Positions 49,044-58,539 of a DNA stretch of 64,000 bases are shown here, piece after piece. The stretch is from contig MCGO01000059.1 in the NCBI GenBank assembly GCA_002104985.1, positions 62,001 to 126,000 on the forward strand, given 5' to 3'. Positions within the stretch are counted from its first letter, which is position 1. Each line of letters begins with the position of its first letter. Position numbers and translations under genes: made by a program. The notes under the pieces are model-generated. The model saw only the letters and a list, made by a program, of their open reading frames with translations, was not told the DNA's origin and made no database searches. Source of the DNA: Rhizoclosmatium globosum. Its lineage: Eukaryota; Chytridiomycota; Chytridiomycetes; Chytridiales; Chytriomycetaceae.

Positions 49044-51804
49044 CTATTTACGTTTCTTGTCTTTTTCAATGCTTCGCTTCTTGTGCGGACTCTCATTCCG
49101 TCTTTCCATATAATCCCCAGGTAACTCATTTCCCTTTGATAAACCCAAACTGGCATGCAACGGAGGTGGCGGGAGCATTGAGCCATTCAGGCCAACTTCT
49201 CCATCTAAGGTAAAGTACATTCGGTTCTCTCCATCAGACGACAAATCACTCGCAACTCTTCGGAATTTTGCACCATCAAAGGAGCCTGCACTTGATCCAG
49301 GACGTTGACGCTTAATTGACTTATCCGTCCCTCCAACATTCCTCACAGGAGTGCTATACTGATCCGCATTTGTGCCTTCAAAGTCGTCGTCAAACTCATT
49401 TGAGGTACTTAATCCGAGATTCTTTTCCATTTGTCGGAACGAGTCTTCACCAACGTGTTTTTCCTTATCCGAACCAATCACTCCAAATGTCTGTTTCACA
49501 CCAAAGACAAACTCTTCGCCGTCTTCTTCAACGTCACTGCCGGCTAAATCGAGAGGGACAGATACTGTCGAAGCGGGGTATTCCAATTCCAAGTTCTTGA
49601 TAAACCTTTCGAAAATATTCCATACAGTCACACGCATGGTATCAAATCGCACAAAGACCCTCAGCGTTATTTCCTGTGGGTTAGTTGGAATGGAATGGGA
49701 CAGTTGCATCATAGGCATTTCCTGGATTGCACTCAATTAAAAGGCGTTTCTAATGATGTCCTCACTCACAAACTTTTCGTTCAGCTTATACTTGTTGTGG
49801 AACCGACACATTTTAATGGGGTTCTCTGTCCCAAAACACCAACTGAGAACCAAGAACTCCGGGAAAATATCATCCGCATTGATTCCTTTCAATTCAGAAG
49901 CGTCAGCGTATTGCAGAATCCGTTGTGCTGTAAAGTTTTCTTTCGTTATGCGACCTACGAGTTGTTGGGGCAGAACAAAGGTTCCCGCGCATCTACCAGA
50001 ATGCGTTAGGATGCTAGATAGCCACAAGTCAAATTCTCTCACCTATACAAGTCGCGCAACCGAATTCTTTTGAGTACATCTTGTGAAGGTTTTAATTCAG
50101 GCGCTCTGCTTCGTTCAATTTCCTTGAGAATCGCGTCAGTCAAGTGCGTGTATTGCTCTTCAGACTCGATCGCGTCTCCAATCCGAAGGTGTTCGTCGGC
50201 AAGGCAGAGGGCGTCGATAAGCATGAGCTCAATTGATTTGCCGACTCTGTTGTAGTTATAGTTGAATTTAGTCAAGAGCCACTCTACATAAAGGAATCCG
50301 ATGAAACTTACTTGTGGGTATATACTTGCTTGAACAAGTTGAATCGTGTTGAAAAGAGCTTTTTGTCATAAGTGCGTCAATATTATTTTAGGAAAGGATG
50401 AAGGACACCAACCTGACACAAATTCAAGGCTTCATTCTTGTTCCAACAAATCTCTTGATCAATCACACGTGTGAATCGCATTGACCTTTGGTGATCAAAC
50501 CAACCTTGACTCCACAATGATGCGAGTCACGAGCAATATAGTCGAACTAGTGATTACAATCAGCATAAGCATTTCCATACAGTCTGTAAAAAGAAGTATT
50601 GAACTCACCTTATCAACATCGACACTATTCCGCTTGTTGTTGACAATGTCAAACAAAAACCACTTGTGGGGTTTCGCATCACCAGAACCGCGAATTAGAG
50701 CTTTGATAAACTTGACATCCTCTTCGCTACAATCATCTTCTGAAAGACCGTTGTCATTGACGAGGTATTCGAGCATTCGTTCTGAAGCGATTTCATGTGT
50801 CCATTGAGTTCCTGGTTTGAGTCGCGGTATGACGTGCTACGAGAGAGAGAGAAAAGAGTGCGTTGTTATTACAAATTGGAGCATGAGGGGAATAAATTTC
50901 TTCGCTACTGCATGCTTCACCAAGAACTGTTTACTCACAAACAAGTTTTCCTGTTTCCTCAGATGTTCGCTACACTCACTAAGTAACCGCTTCGCGACTA
51001 TCGTGAGGGATAATTCATTCAAACTCTATTTGTCTCTGTTGACTCACAGTCCTCACACTAACTAACTTACAGCATCAAAGATGTGAGAAAAGGGCCCATG
51101 TCCAAGATCATGTGTGAGACCAGCGAGAGTGACATTCTTTACATCAAAGTCATCGATTTCGAGATCGGGTTGCAGGACACGCAAGTGATTAATGAGTTGG
51201 TTTGATAAATGAGAGACTCCAGAGAGTGTTCGAATCTGTTGTGCGACGCGCCTGACGATGAATGAGTGAAAAATAGCAGATTAAAGGGGGAAATAGAATG
51301 CATAAATGGAGGGAAAAGATGTGAGGGTTGATTGTGAAAGCCGTGTGGTGGCATTGAAAGCCCAACACGACAGCTGCGACCGTCCCAACACGCTTCCTCC
51401 TGATAATACGTTGTATGATTGCCATAGAATTGATCAAAAACTATGCCGTGAATGAGACGGATGGCAGGAGTTTGTTCCAAATTGATGTGTCCAGACAAAC
51501 AGCTTCTTTCAGTTGACACCACCCTCGCTGCCCATAACAAGAGACAAAGTACAAAGTAGATATGTACCAGGAAAGACAAAGTAAGCCGAGCCGAGTTGTT
51601 TGAGGTCTCGCAGGCTATTTGGTAGCAGGTTGTAAGCAGCAATCAATGAATGAATCAATCAATCAATCACCGTTGAAACTGTGGCGTATCAATGACAGCC
51701 CAGCTCTCTGAGTCAATGTGCATTTGACCGTGGATTGGATCTGTGACGATCTTGTCATACGCATTCTTCTTTTTAACTTGATAATACAAAATGCACAAGT
51801 ACAT
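49044..51804 (-). CDS. SAMHD1-like dNTP triphosphohydrolase (HD domain)
   Basis: SAMHD1-family enzymes hydrolyse dNTPs to nucleosides and triphosphate through an HD-domain metal site. Visible in order: IVTDPIHGQMHID, IDTPQFQRLRDLKQLGSAYF, GASHNRFEHSL (first metal His), LTHDLGHGPFSH (HD pair), KWFLFDIVNNKRNSVDVDK followed by FDYIARDSHHCG, HKVGKSIELMLIDALCLADE, TDAILKEIERS, LKRIRLRDLYR and EITLRVFVRFD. Exons by eye: 51804-51671, 51614-51568, 51251-51071, 50836-50609, 50546-50413, 50358-50312, 50246-50043, 49992-49770, 49673-49044. Single-base breaks lie at 51219-51220 (a G is missing) and 50497-50499 (a T is missing). The C-terminal tail of about 170 residues is low-complexity and basic at its end. 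No N-terminal SAM domain is seen, so the HD domain starts almost at residue 18. The intron 51070-50837 holds remnants of the GAGCGTAGCGA-type repeat. Confidence 0.9.
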
Positions 51805-52489
51805 TGACCTGTCGCAAGTCCCGAAACACGTCCAAGCCCAACTCGCAACCAATGTCAACATTGTCCCGTCGTTTCTCAGCGCAGCGACTCAGACGGCCCT
51901 CGAACGCGCAGCCTCGGCGAAGCTACGACGCCTTGCACGTGGCCCGCACTTGGACGTCCACTTTGACGGCGTAATCAAAGGATTCAAAGAAGCCTCGGTC
52001 TCGGCCTGGGCGTCGCAGCGCATCTGGTCACTCGAGGACTTTGTTGACTTGCCCTCTCTTGCCCCACCTCTTAAAGTTACCCTCGAGGAAAACAACTGCG
52101 ACGATCTCGCCTTGAAACTCTTCTTCACAAACTTGGAACTCGCTGTGAATGCCCTCCTCTTGAAACATCATGCCCCAGAAAACACGGACAAGGTTACGCC
52201 ATTCGTGAAACGCTGGCTGCCCCCGCACATTCTCGAACTGCGTGAATCGGACTCGGGTATTGGTCCGCATGTCGACCACACCTCGGCTTTTGGTTCTGTC
52301 ATTGCTGGTCTCTGTCTTGGTTCGGATGCCGTCATGCGTTTTACTGGTGTTCTCCCTGAGAATAAAGGCCTCCAGTTTTCTGTTCTTCTTCCAAAAGGTG
52401 CGTTGTTAAAGTCGCGAGTGTGGAACATGGAAGGGCGTGTCGAGCGTCTGTCAACAAAGAAAGGAATGTGTGACGTCACGGTGATGTGA
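51791..52489 (+). CDS. ALKBH7-like 2-oxoglutarate/Fe(II) oxygenase
   Basis: AlkB-family oxygenases use Fe(II) and 2-oxoglutarate; ALKBH7 is a mitochondrial member. The uninterrupted 232-codon frame contains WLPPHILEL, the iron-binding HxD motif in IGPHVDHTSAFGSVIAGLCL and GSDAVMRFTG, arranged as in ALKBH7. The end is odd. Where the family has W-x-H-G with the second iron-binding His, this frame reads RVWNMEGRVERL; a one-base change would restore His-Gly. The stop codon (GTG ATG TGA) lies in a TGAGCGTAGCGAGC word of the interspersed repeat. The start codon lies 13 bp inside the opposite-strand SAMHD1-like start, so the two 5' ends overlap. I see no clear mitochondrial presequence. Confidence 0.82.
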   Translation: MHKYIDLSQVPKHVQAQLATNVNIVPSFLSAATQTALERAASAKLRRLARGPHLDVHFDGVIKGFKEASVSAWASQRIWSLEDFVDLPSLAPPLKVTLEENNCDDLALKLFFTNLELAVNALLLKHHAPENTDKVTPFVKRWLPPHILELRESDSGIGPHVDHTSAFGSVIAGLCLGSDAVMRFTGVLPENKGLQFSVLLPKGALLKSRVWNMEGRVERLSTKKGMCDVTVM

Positions 52490-53131
52490 GCGTAGCGAGC
52501 AATCGATTTCTATGAAGGAGAGCGAATATTATTGGAAAAGCGATAGTGCAGGCGCCGAAAAATATAGTAGATGAGCGTAAGCGAATATAAAAAAGAATGT
52601 GGGAAGAAATGTGAGCACGAGTTCAAGAACGACCCTTCACAAAGTGAAGCGAAGTAAGTTATAGTCAACGTAGTGAAACATGGAAACGAATGTGTCGTGT
52701 ATAGTGTGTATTTGAAAGACAGTCGTTGCGAGAAAACAAAGATGATGCAGTCTGGGAACACTCGAACTCATGGTAATAAATAGGCTGTCTGTATTACCAA
52801 CGAGACTATGTACGCTATGGATTCGCACACGAAATCCCGTTTGACCCCAAAGAACATTCCTTCAAAGGCCAGCTGATTCCTCGTCAGAAGCGGATATCGA
52901 TAATGATTAGAGATGTGAAGGAGCAATAGACTGTATTCATATTCAAAACTTTCGGTTATACACCAGTTCAACCAGATTCTCTAAGGTGTATGTACAAAGC
53001 CAAATCACGTATACAGACATGCTAATGATCGTGAGTAATATCACGCAGTTTATTGGGAAATTATACCCCATATACAAAGGCGAACAGGAATAAAAAAACA
53101 GCTAGTCGTTTATCTAAACAAACCAGCGATT
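52490..53131. other. Intergenic region with decayed GAGCGTAGCGA-type repeats
   Basis: No gene is supported. From about 52485 to 52690 there are degenerate words of the intron-filling element (TGAGCGTAGCGAGC, ATGAGCGTAAGCGAA, GTGAAGCGAAGTAAG, CAACGTAGTGAAACATG). The rest should be the 3' region of the leftward-reading eL30 gene. Confidence 0.5.
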
Positions 53132-53869
53132 TTACTCGAGTGGACGGGAGATGATGTCAGAGTCACCACCGTCAATGATGGACAAAACACCGACACGGAA
53201 GTACTTTCCACAAGCAGTTCCGAGGTCAATGTTGTTTCCAGTGTAGTGGTGGACAGCAGTCTTGGAAAGCATAGCGTAGTACTCGAGCTCAGACTTTCTC
53301 AATGGTGGGCAGTTTCCAGCAATCAAGAGCAACTTGGCTATGAAGGGAAGAGGTTAATGCCCATTTTCTCTGTTTTGTTCCTCCATCGGGGGGGTATAAA
53401 ACGACTTCTCGAGAACTGAAAACAGAGCTACAATATCCGAATGCTATCTCCTCTCTGTGTCTGTGTTGCATTCGTAACTTCGTGCAGGTTTGATGGTGCC
53501 ATGAATATGAAACACACTCACGACACGCACACCAACCCATACTCAGCACCTCCACAAAACCATAGACACAAAGAGAAAGACGCATCGGGACAAAGAAAAC
53601 CCAGGTTCCTCCATCAAATGCCCCCAATGAAAAAGGGCAAATGACTTCTCAAGAACCCGTCCACCACGCCCCCAACACCCAAAAGAAAGAAACGTACCCT
53701 TTCCGTTACGGATCGACTTCAAGGTGGACTTGTATCCGAGGGTGTACTTTCCAGACTTCATGACGAGGGCGAGGCGGGAGTTGACGGTCTCTCCGGCAGC
53801 CTTCTTGGCCTTCTTTTGTGGGACAGCGGCTGGAGCGGCGGCGGCGACTGGTTCAGCTTTTGGGGCCAT
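53132..53869 (-). CDS. RPL30: 60S ribosomal protein eL30
   Basis: eL30 is a small protein of the large ribosomal subunit. Exon 1 (53869-53698) encodes an Ala/Pro-rich start ([20 protein letters not shown]), then [18 protein letters not shown] and [10 protein letters not shown]. Exon 2 (53337-53132) encodes [20 protein letters not shown], the [18 protein letters not shown] stretch and ends in ISRPLE. The intron of 360 bp splices in phase 1 and is long for this gene set. The product of about 125 residues is a little longer than the usual 105-115 because of the N-terminal extension. In budding yeast, L30 represses splicing of its own transcript; whether the long intron has that role here is unknown. 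Confidence 0.96.
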
Positions 53870-54060
53870 GTTTTGAGATCTGGTGGGCTATGAAGTTAGT
53901 GTTTTGTGTTTTGAGTTGGATTGGAGGTTGGTTGGTTAGTGTCGGAGGTGGAGTGATGGAGAGTAGTCGATTCGAGTATTGCAGAGTGTGTTGATGCCGG
54001 CTTCAGGTGCTGATGATGGCAACTGATGGTGGGGATGGAGTGGTTGGTGGTGGTGGGGTG

Positions 54061-54297
54061 ATGTCACTCACGATTTTGGTTGAAAAGGATAACAATCAAC
54101 CTCCAGCTCTATTTTCATTATTTGAATTCGTAGCTTTAATGGGCGGAATTAGCGGGAGATCTTTGCATATCGTTGAGCAATCAATATCGCATTTGCTTCA
54201 ATTGGAGTGGGCTGACCATCTTTTGAGCGATCCAAGATTAATATCGAACCTATTGATACAGTCAGCAATCGTTATTACTCAACGTTTGAAAGATTAA
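54061..54297 (+). CDS. Possible small protein of unknown function
   Basis: A 78-codon frame (MSLTILVEKDNNQPPALFSL to VITQRLKD) lies between the divergent eL30 gene and the MFS gene. The frame is open further upstream to 54007, but that part is a low-complexity Gly/Val run. The composition is protein-like, with alternating hydrophobic and charged residues (FVALMGGISGRSLHIVEQSI), but I recognise no family. It could be a small gene, a piece of a spliced gene, or chance. Confidence 0.3.
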   Translation: MSLTILVEKDNNQPPALFSLFEFVALMGGISGRSLHIVEQSISHLLQLEWADHLLSDPRLISNLLIQSAIVITQRLKD

Positions 54298-54451
54298 ATC
54301 GTCTATTGAAACGGTCATCGAGATCTGTAGGGTGATGACTCCAATAACTCACACACAATTGGTCATCGATAACAATTGGTATATTTCCTCTCTCTTTCAT
54401 AGGAAGGAAGTGGATAGGAAAGCCATATTATAATAGAAATATTCAAGAATC

Positions 54452-56088
54452 ATGCATACCACACTCATACTCCTTCTCATCATCTATTTCCTGGATTCAT
54501 TAGTCAATCCCGTATCAGATAAACCGCGCAAGAGCATATTCAACGATCCCACCGTGAAGACATGCATCCTCCTCTTATCGCTGGTCCCTGAAGCCATCAC
54601 GAGTGCCATGGTCCGCCCTCTCGTGCCCTACATGATCCGCACACTCAGTCTAGATCTTCCCGCAGATAAACTGGAAGGCCAAATAGGAGCCCGATGTGGT
54701 AAGAGACGGTGTTTGTTTGAGTATTTGACAGGGGAGCGTGTGCCAGGTTTCTAATCAATCCACGTTTTTTAGGTCTCTTTGCAAGTGCATTCTTCATGCC
54801 TCGACTCGTAATGAACATTGTGTGGGGCGCAGCGAGTGACTCGATGGTGAGTCTGTCGTTTGCTTCAGTTTGAAGTTTGGGTTTGTGTTAATTAAGGGTC
54901 GATAGGGCCGGAAACCGATTCTCTTGCTTGGATTAGTCTTTGGTGGATTGACGACTCTGGCGCTTGGACTGAATACGTCCTCCTTTTATGATGCTCTTGC
55001 GTGTCGATTTGTGGCGGGTGTGTTCAGTGGGAATGGGGTGGTTGTCAAAGGAGCGCTCAGTGAGATTCACCAGGACGAAAAGGGGCGAAGTTGGGCGTTT
55101 ACTCTGTATGGATCAATCTATGCTCTGTCTGGTATTCTTGGTCCTATTATTGGTGGCGTCTTGATGGAGAAGACTCGCTCAAATCCATTTGGCATCTCAG
55201 CATCGCCTTATTTTGGAATTTGCATCTTTGGCGTCACACTATCGGCAATGGCATTAGTTATGATATCAATCTGTTTTCGGGAGACCAAGAACCGCCGTGT
55301 CAGCGTTCCATATGTGTCTCCAAAACATGTTGCACGCAAGAAAGAATGGTTTCTCTTTACTGCAATCAAGTCTCCCGCATTAATCATCAATATTCTTCTG
55401 TATATGCTGCTTGCGTTCTGTAACATGTTCTGGGGAAGCATCTTGCCGTTATTGTTTTCAACACCAACTCAATTTGGTGGACTCGGTTTCTCCCCAAAGG
55501 ATGCGTCCTTCGTGATGACGATTCCTTCGATTTCGAATCTACTCTGCCAAACATTTGTCTGCGAATGGATTGTCAATAAGATTGGTGCGCACAAGAGCTT
55601 TTGTTTGGCAATTGCGATGGTTATACCAGCGACTTTTGGACTGGGAGTAATGGGTGGTACTATTGGAGTATTTGTTATGCCAGTTGTTGTCATATGTCTC
55701 GCAATGATTGGATTCATTGATGCATTGGCTGACTTGAGGTAAGGAGACCCATTCATTTTACCGCCCATCATCCATCCAATCACTCACACCCTTTTTCAGC
55801 ATAACCATAATGATCTCCGAGAGTGCTCCAGCAAACGCTCTTGGCAGTGCATTCGGTTTGACATCAACATTTTCGGCTGCTGTTCGCACTCTGGCTGGAC
55901 CATTTGCAGGGAAAGCCTGGAAACATGCTTCGCTCGAGTTACATTCTACTTCCGCAGTATTTCGGTCCGTTCACGCAGCCGCCTTGGCTTCTGTAATAAT
56001 TGCATGGAGTTCTCAAGGTCTTGCCAAGAACCAGAAAGTTCAGGATAGGAATAGACGGCGGAGCAGTTTGCGAGGCCCCGAGATGTGA
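54452..56088 (+). CDS. Major facilitator superfamily transporter
   Basis: A 12-helix-type MFS permease of 480 residues after joining four exons in frame: 54452-54698, 54773-54846, 54906-55738, 55800-56088. The MFS loop 2-3 signature spans the exon 2/3 junction (WGAASDSM then GRKPILLLGL). The helix 4-5 region reads RFVAGVFSGNGVVVKGALSE then GRSWAFTLYGSIYALSGILG, as in the drug:H+ antiporter-like group related to yeast YCR023C. Helix-rich stretches continue to VIIAWSSQGL and a basic tail (DRNRRRSSLRG). Introns are 59-74 bp. The N-terminus (MHTTLILLLIIYFLDSL) is hydrophobic. The substrate cannot be told. An AATAAA follows the stop at about 56107. The frame is intact. Confidence 0.88.
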
Positions 56089-56246
56089 CTTTGCGTATAC
56101 CACTATCAATAAAAGCATTACATTTAAGAATGGTACTTCTTGCAGCTTATTATGTGTGTACAGATTAAAATGAATATAATATGCAGCGTAGCTTTATTTC
56201 TTAAACTTATTAAATATAGACGTCAAACGTTTCTAATAAAATGGCT

Positions 56247-57896
56247 CTACTTTGGAGCAACTGGGATAGTGGTGAAAGATGGCATGTTGGTCAAGACATA
56301 GAACAAGAGACCAGCAGCACCAGAAGCGACAGGGAGAGTCAAAGCCCAAGAAAGAGCGATCCAACCGAACATCTTCCAGTTAATGGCCTTAGAGTTTCCT
56401 CCAACAAATCCAACACCAAGAGTAGCACCGACGATACACTGGGAAGTGGAAACTGGAAGAGCCAAGAAAGCTGAGGTAATAACTGTCAAAGCGGCACCGA
56501 GCTCCATGGCGAAACCACGAGATGGAGAGTGGTAGGTCAAGTTGTTACCCAAGTTACGCATGATGTTGTATCCGTAGAAAGCAAGACCTAAGTTGATGGC
56601 AATTCCTCCGAAAGCCAACATCCAAACTGGAACTGGAGCCTTGGCACTAGACGAGAGCTTACCCTCGCTCCAGATGGAGTAAACACCGGCGAATGGACCG
56701 ACAGAGTTGGCAACGTCGTTGGAACCATGAGCGAAGGAAGCAAAGGAAGCAGTCATAACTTGGAGGAAAGAGAACAAGTATTCGGTCTTGTTGTCGAAGA
56801 GGTGGACGTTGGCGTGCAAGTGCTTAGCGGACTCGTATTGATCAGCGGAAATGTCGTGGTAGAAACCCTTGAGTGCAACGTTCTTGAACTTGATCCAGGC
56901 TGGGTGTCCCTTCTCCTCAACAACTTCAGCGACTTCAGTCTTCTCCTCCATAACAGCATCAGTGGTCTGGACTCCATCCAACTTGATGTGTGGGGTCATG
57001 GCCTGGTTCAAGGTGTAGGCAAGGTTCTCGTCACGTGGCTGGGTTGGCACAAACCAGATGTAGAAGATGTGGTACCACTTGAGAGATTCCTCCTTGATCA
57101 AACGACGCTGGAAGAATGGAACGGCGAAGAGGACACAGAAGAGGAAGATGACACCAGTCATGGAACCGATAATAGTGAAAGCCTTGCCCAAGTCTCCAGT
57201 CAGAGTAACGGAACCTCCTGGGTTGTTTCCCGCGACAGAAATTCCCCAGTCTCCCTTTCCGTTCTTCATGATAACAAAGAAAGAAACAATGAATCCGGTA
57301 AGGGTGAAATAGACAGGGATGGCATAGATACCGCGCTGGAGAGACTTGTCAGGATTGGAGAAAACGATCCAGCGAGTAAGGGCGTAGATGGTACCAGCGA
57401 GGATAGCAGCGAGGGTTGGGGCAAGGAACCAACCAGCAACGATGAAACCAACACCACGACCGTTCCAGGACCAATTGACAGCATCCCATCCGAAGGCAGC
57501 AACACCGACACCGACCAAAGCGCAGACAATAGAGTGGGTAGTTGATGGGTGCATACCAATACGGATACATCCCATAATCCAGAGGGAAGAGGCAATCAAA
57601 GCACACATGAATCCAGTCATAAGCAAGTCCTGGCGCTTCTCAAAGTAAGAGGCTCTAACAATGTTGTCCTTGATGGTGGAGGCGTTGGAAGCACCCAAGA
57701 GAACGGCTCCTCCAAACTCAGTGAAGAGGGCAATGCAGACAGCCTGGGTGTAGGTCAAGGATCGGGAACCAACAGAGGTAGCAAAGGAGTTGGCGACATC
57801 GTTGGCTCCAATGGAGTAACCGTCTAAGAAGGCGAACAGCAAGGTAACGACGAAGATGCCGGTGTATGAGTTGACAGGAATTGGAACAACGGCCAT
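56247..57896 (-). CDS. PiT-family phosphate transporter, copy 1 (Pho89-like)
   Basis: PiT/Pho89 proteins bring phosphate into the cell together with Na+ (or H+). This intronless frame of 549 residues carries both halves of the PiT inverted repeat: GYSIGANDVANSFATSVGSR near residues 26-45 and SHGSNDVANSVGPFAGVYSI near 385-404. Hydrophobic helices surround a central hydrophilic loop at about residues 280-360. It is closely related to the three following copies. Two GATGAAA(C/A)(G/A)TGCGTGCCC words lie 70-140 bp upstream. Long open frames on the opposite strand are by-products of codon bias. The frame is intact. Confidence 0.95.
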   Translation of the reverse strand: MAVVPIPVNSYTGIFVVTLLFAFLDGYSIGANDVANSFATSVGSRSLTYTQAVCIALFTEFGGAVLLGASNASTIKDNIVRASYFEKRQDLLMTGFMCALIASSLWIMGCIRIGMHPSTTHSIVCALVGVGVAAFGWDAVNWSWNGRGVGFIVAGWFLAPTLAAILAGTIYALTRWIVFSNPDKSLQRGIYAIPVYFTLTGFIVSFFVIMKNGKGDWGISVAGNNPGGSVTLTGDLGKAFTIIGSMTGVIFLFCVLFAVPFFQRRLIKEESLKWYHIFYIWFVPTQPRDENLAYTLNQAMTPHIKLDGVQTTDAVMEEKTEVAEVVEEKGHPAWIKFKNVALKGFYHDISADQYESAKHLHANVHLFDNKTEYLFSFLQVMTASFASFAHGSNDVANSVGPFAGVYSIWSEGKLSSSAKAPVPVWMLAFGGIAINLGLAFYGYNIMRNLGNNLTYHSPSRGFAMELGAALTVITSAFLALPVSTSQCIVGATLGVGFVGGNSKAINWKMFGWIALSWALTLPVASGAAGLLFYVLTNMPSFTTIPVAPK

Positions 57897-57966
57897 TTTG
57901 TGCTATGTTTCTGGACGGCAAATGGAGGGTCGACCCTGGGTTTTTGAGGACTTGCAAATTGGTTTA

Positions 57967-57987
57967 GGAGATGAAACGTGCGTGCCC
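57967..57987 (-). promoter_or_regulatory. Candidate PHO-box-like upstream element of PiT copy 1
   Basis: Plus-strand GATGAAACGTGCGTGCCC; in the direction of the gene it reads GGGCACGCACGTTTCATC, about 70 bp before the start codon. It contains GCACGTTT, close to the known Pho4 site core CACGT(G/T). A second, weaker copy with AAATGCGTGCCCCC is at 58016-58038. Function is inferred from repetition and resemblance. Confidence 0.4.
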
Positions 57988-58481
57988 AAATTATTTAATT
58001 GATGAAAAATTATTAGGAGATGAAAAATGCGTGCCCCCTTTTCTTGCCCCCTTTTCGATTGTCCCGTTGTGGAGTTGTTCAATATCGGAAACGGCATTCA
58101 TTTTAGCAAAAAGTATACATACCTCTATTCACGACTTGTACAATTAACCCCTGTTTCGATTGAACCCTTCGGATGTAAACTGATATCGTTTTTGAGAGAG
58201 TAAGAGAGAATTAGTGCTTCCAAGAGAATTACCAGCAAGTAGGTACGTTCAATAAGAAAACCATTGTTGCTGTCTTTATTATTGATGTGGAGAAGGGGGC
58301 AAATGCGGCACGCACTAGAGATGGAGTTCGAACTCAAACTAGATTTTCTCTGGAATATTTCGAACAAGGCGGAACGAAACAAACGAAGCAGCCAAAAGTT
58401 CTTTGCGACTCATCAGTCTCTTGTGACAGTTAATACAATAAATAACTCAGAAATGCTGATAAAAAAGACATAATCTTCTAT

Positions 58482-58493
58482 TTCTAATTAGAA
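58482..58493 (-). promoter_or_regulatory. Shared 3' palindrome after PiT copy 2
   Basis: TTCTAATTAGAA, a perfect 12-bp palindrome 46 bp beyond the stop codon of copy 2. The same word stands 39 bp beyond the stop of copy 3. Confidence 0.4.
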
Positions 58494-58539
58494 AGTAAAC
58501 CAATAAGGAGAGTAAAACCTTGATCTAATGCAATTGCAT

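Larger units (their letters stand above)
57897..58539. other. Intergenic region between PiT copies 1 and 2
   Basis: It contains the upstream region of copy 1 (with two repeated upstream elements) and the 3' region of copy 2, including the palindrome TTCTAATTAGAA at 58482-58493. I see no gene; short frames around 58125-58470 match nothing I know. Confidence 0.5.

Noticed and set aside
58290..58350. A tRNA-like GTTCGAACTC segment
   Set aside because: No acceptor stem or anticodon arm could be paired around it.
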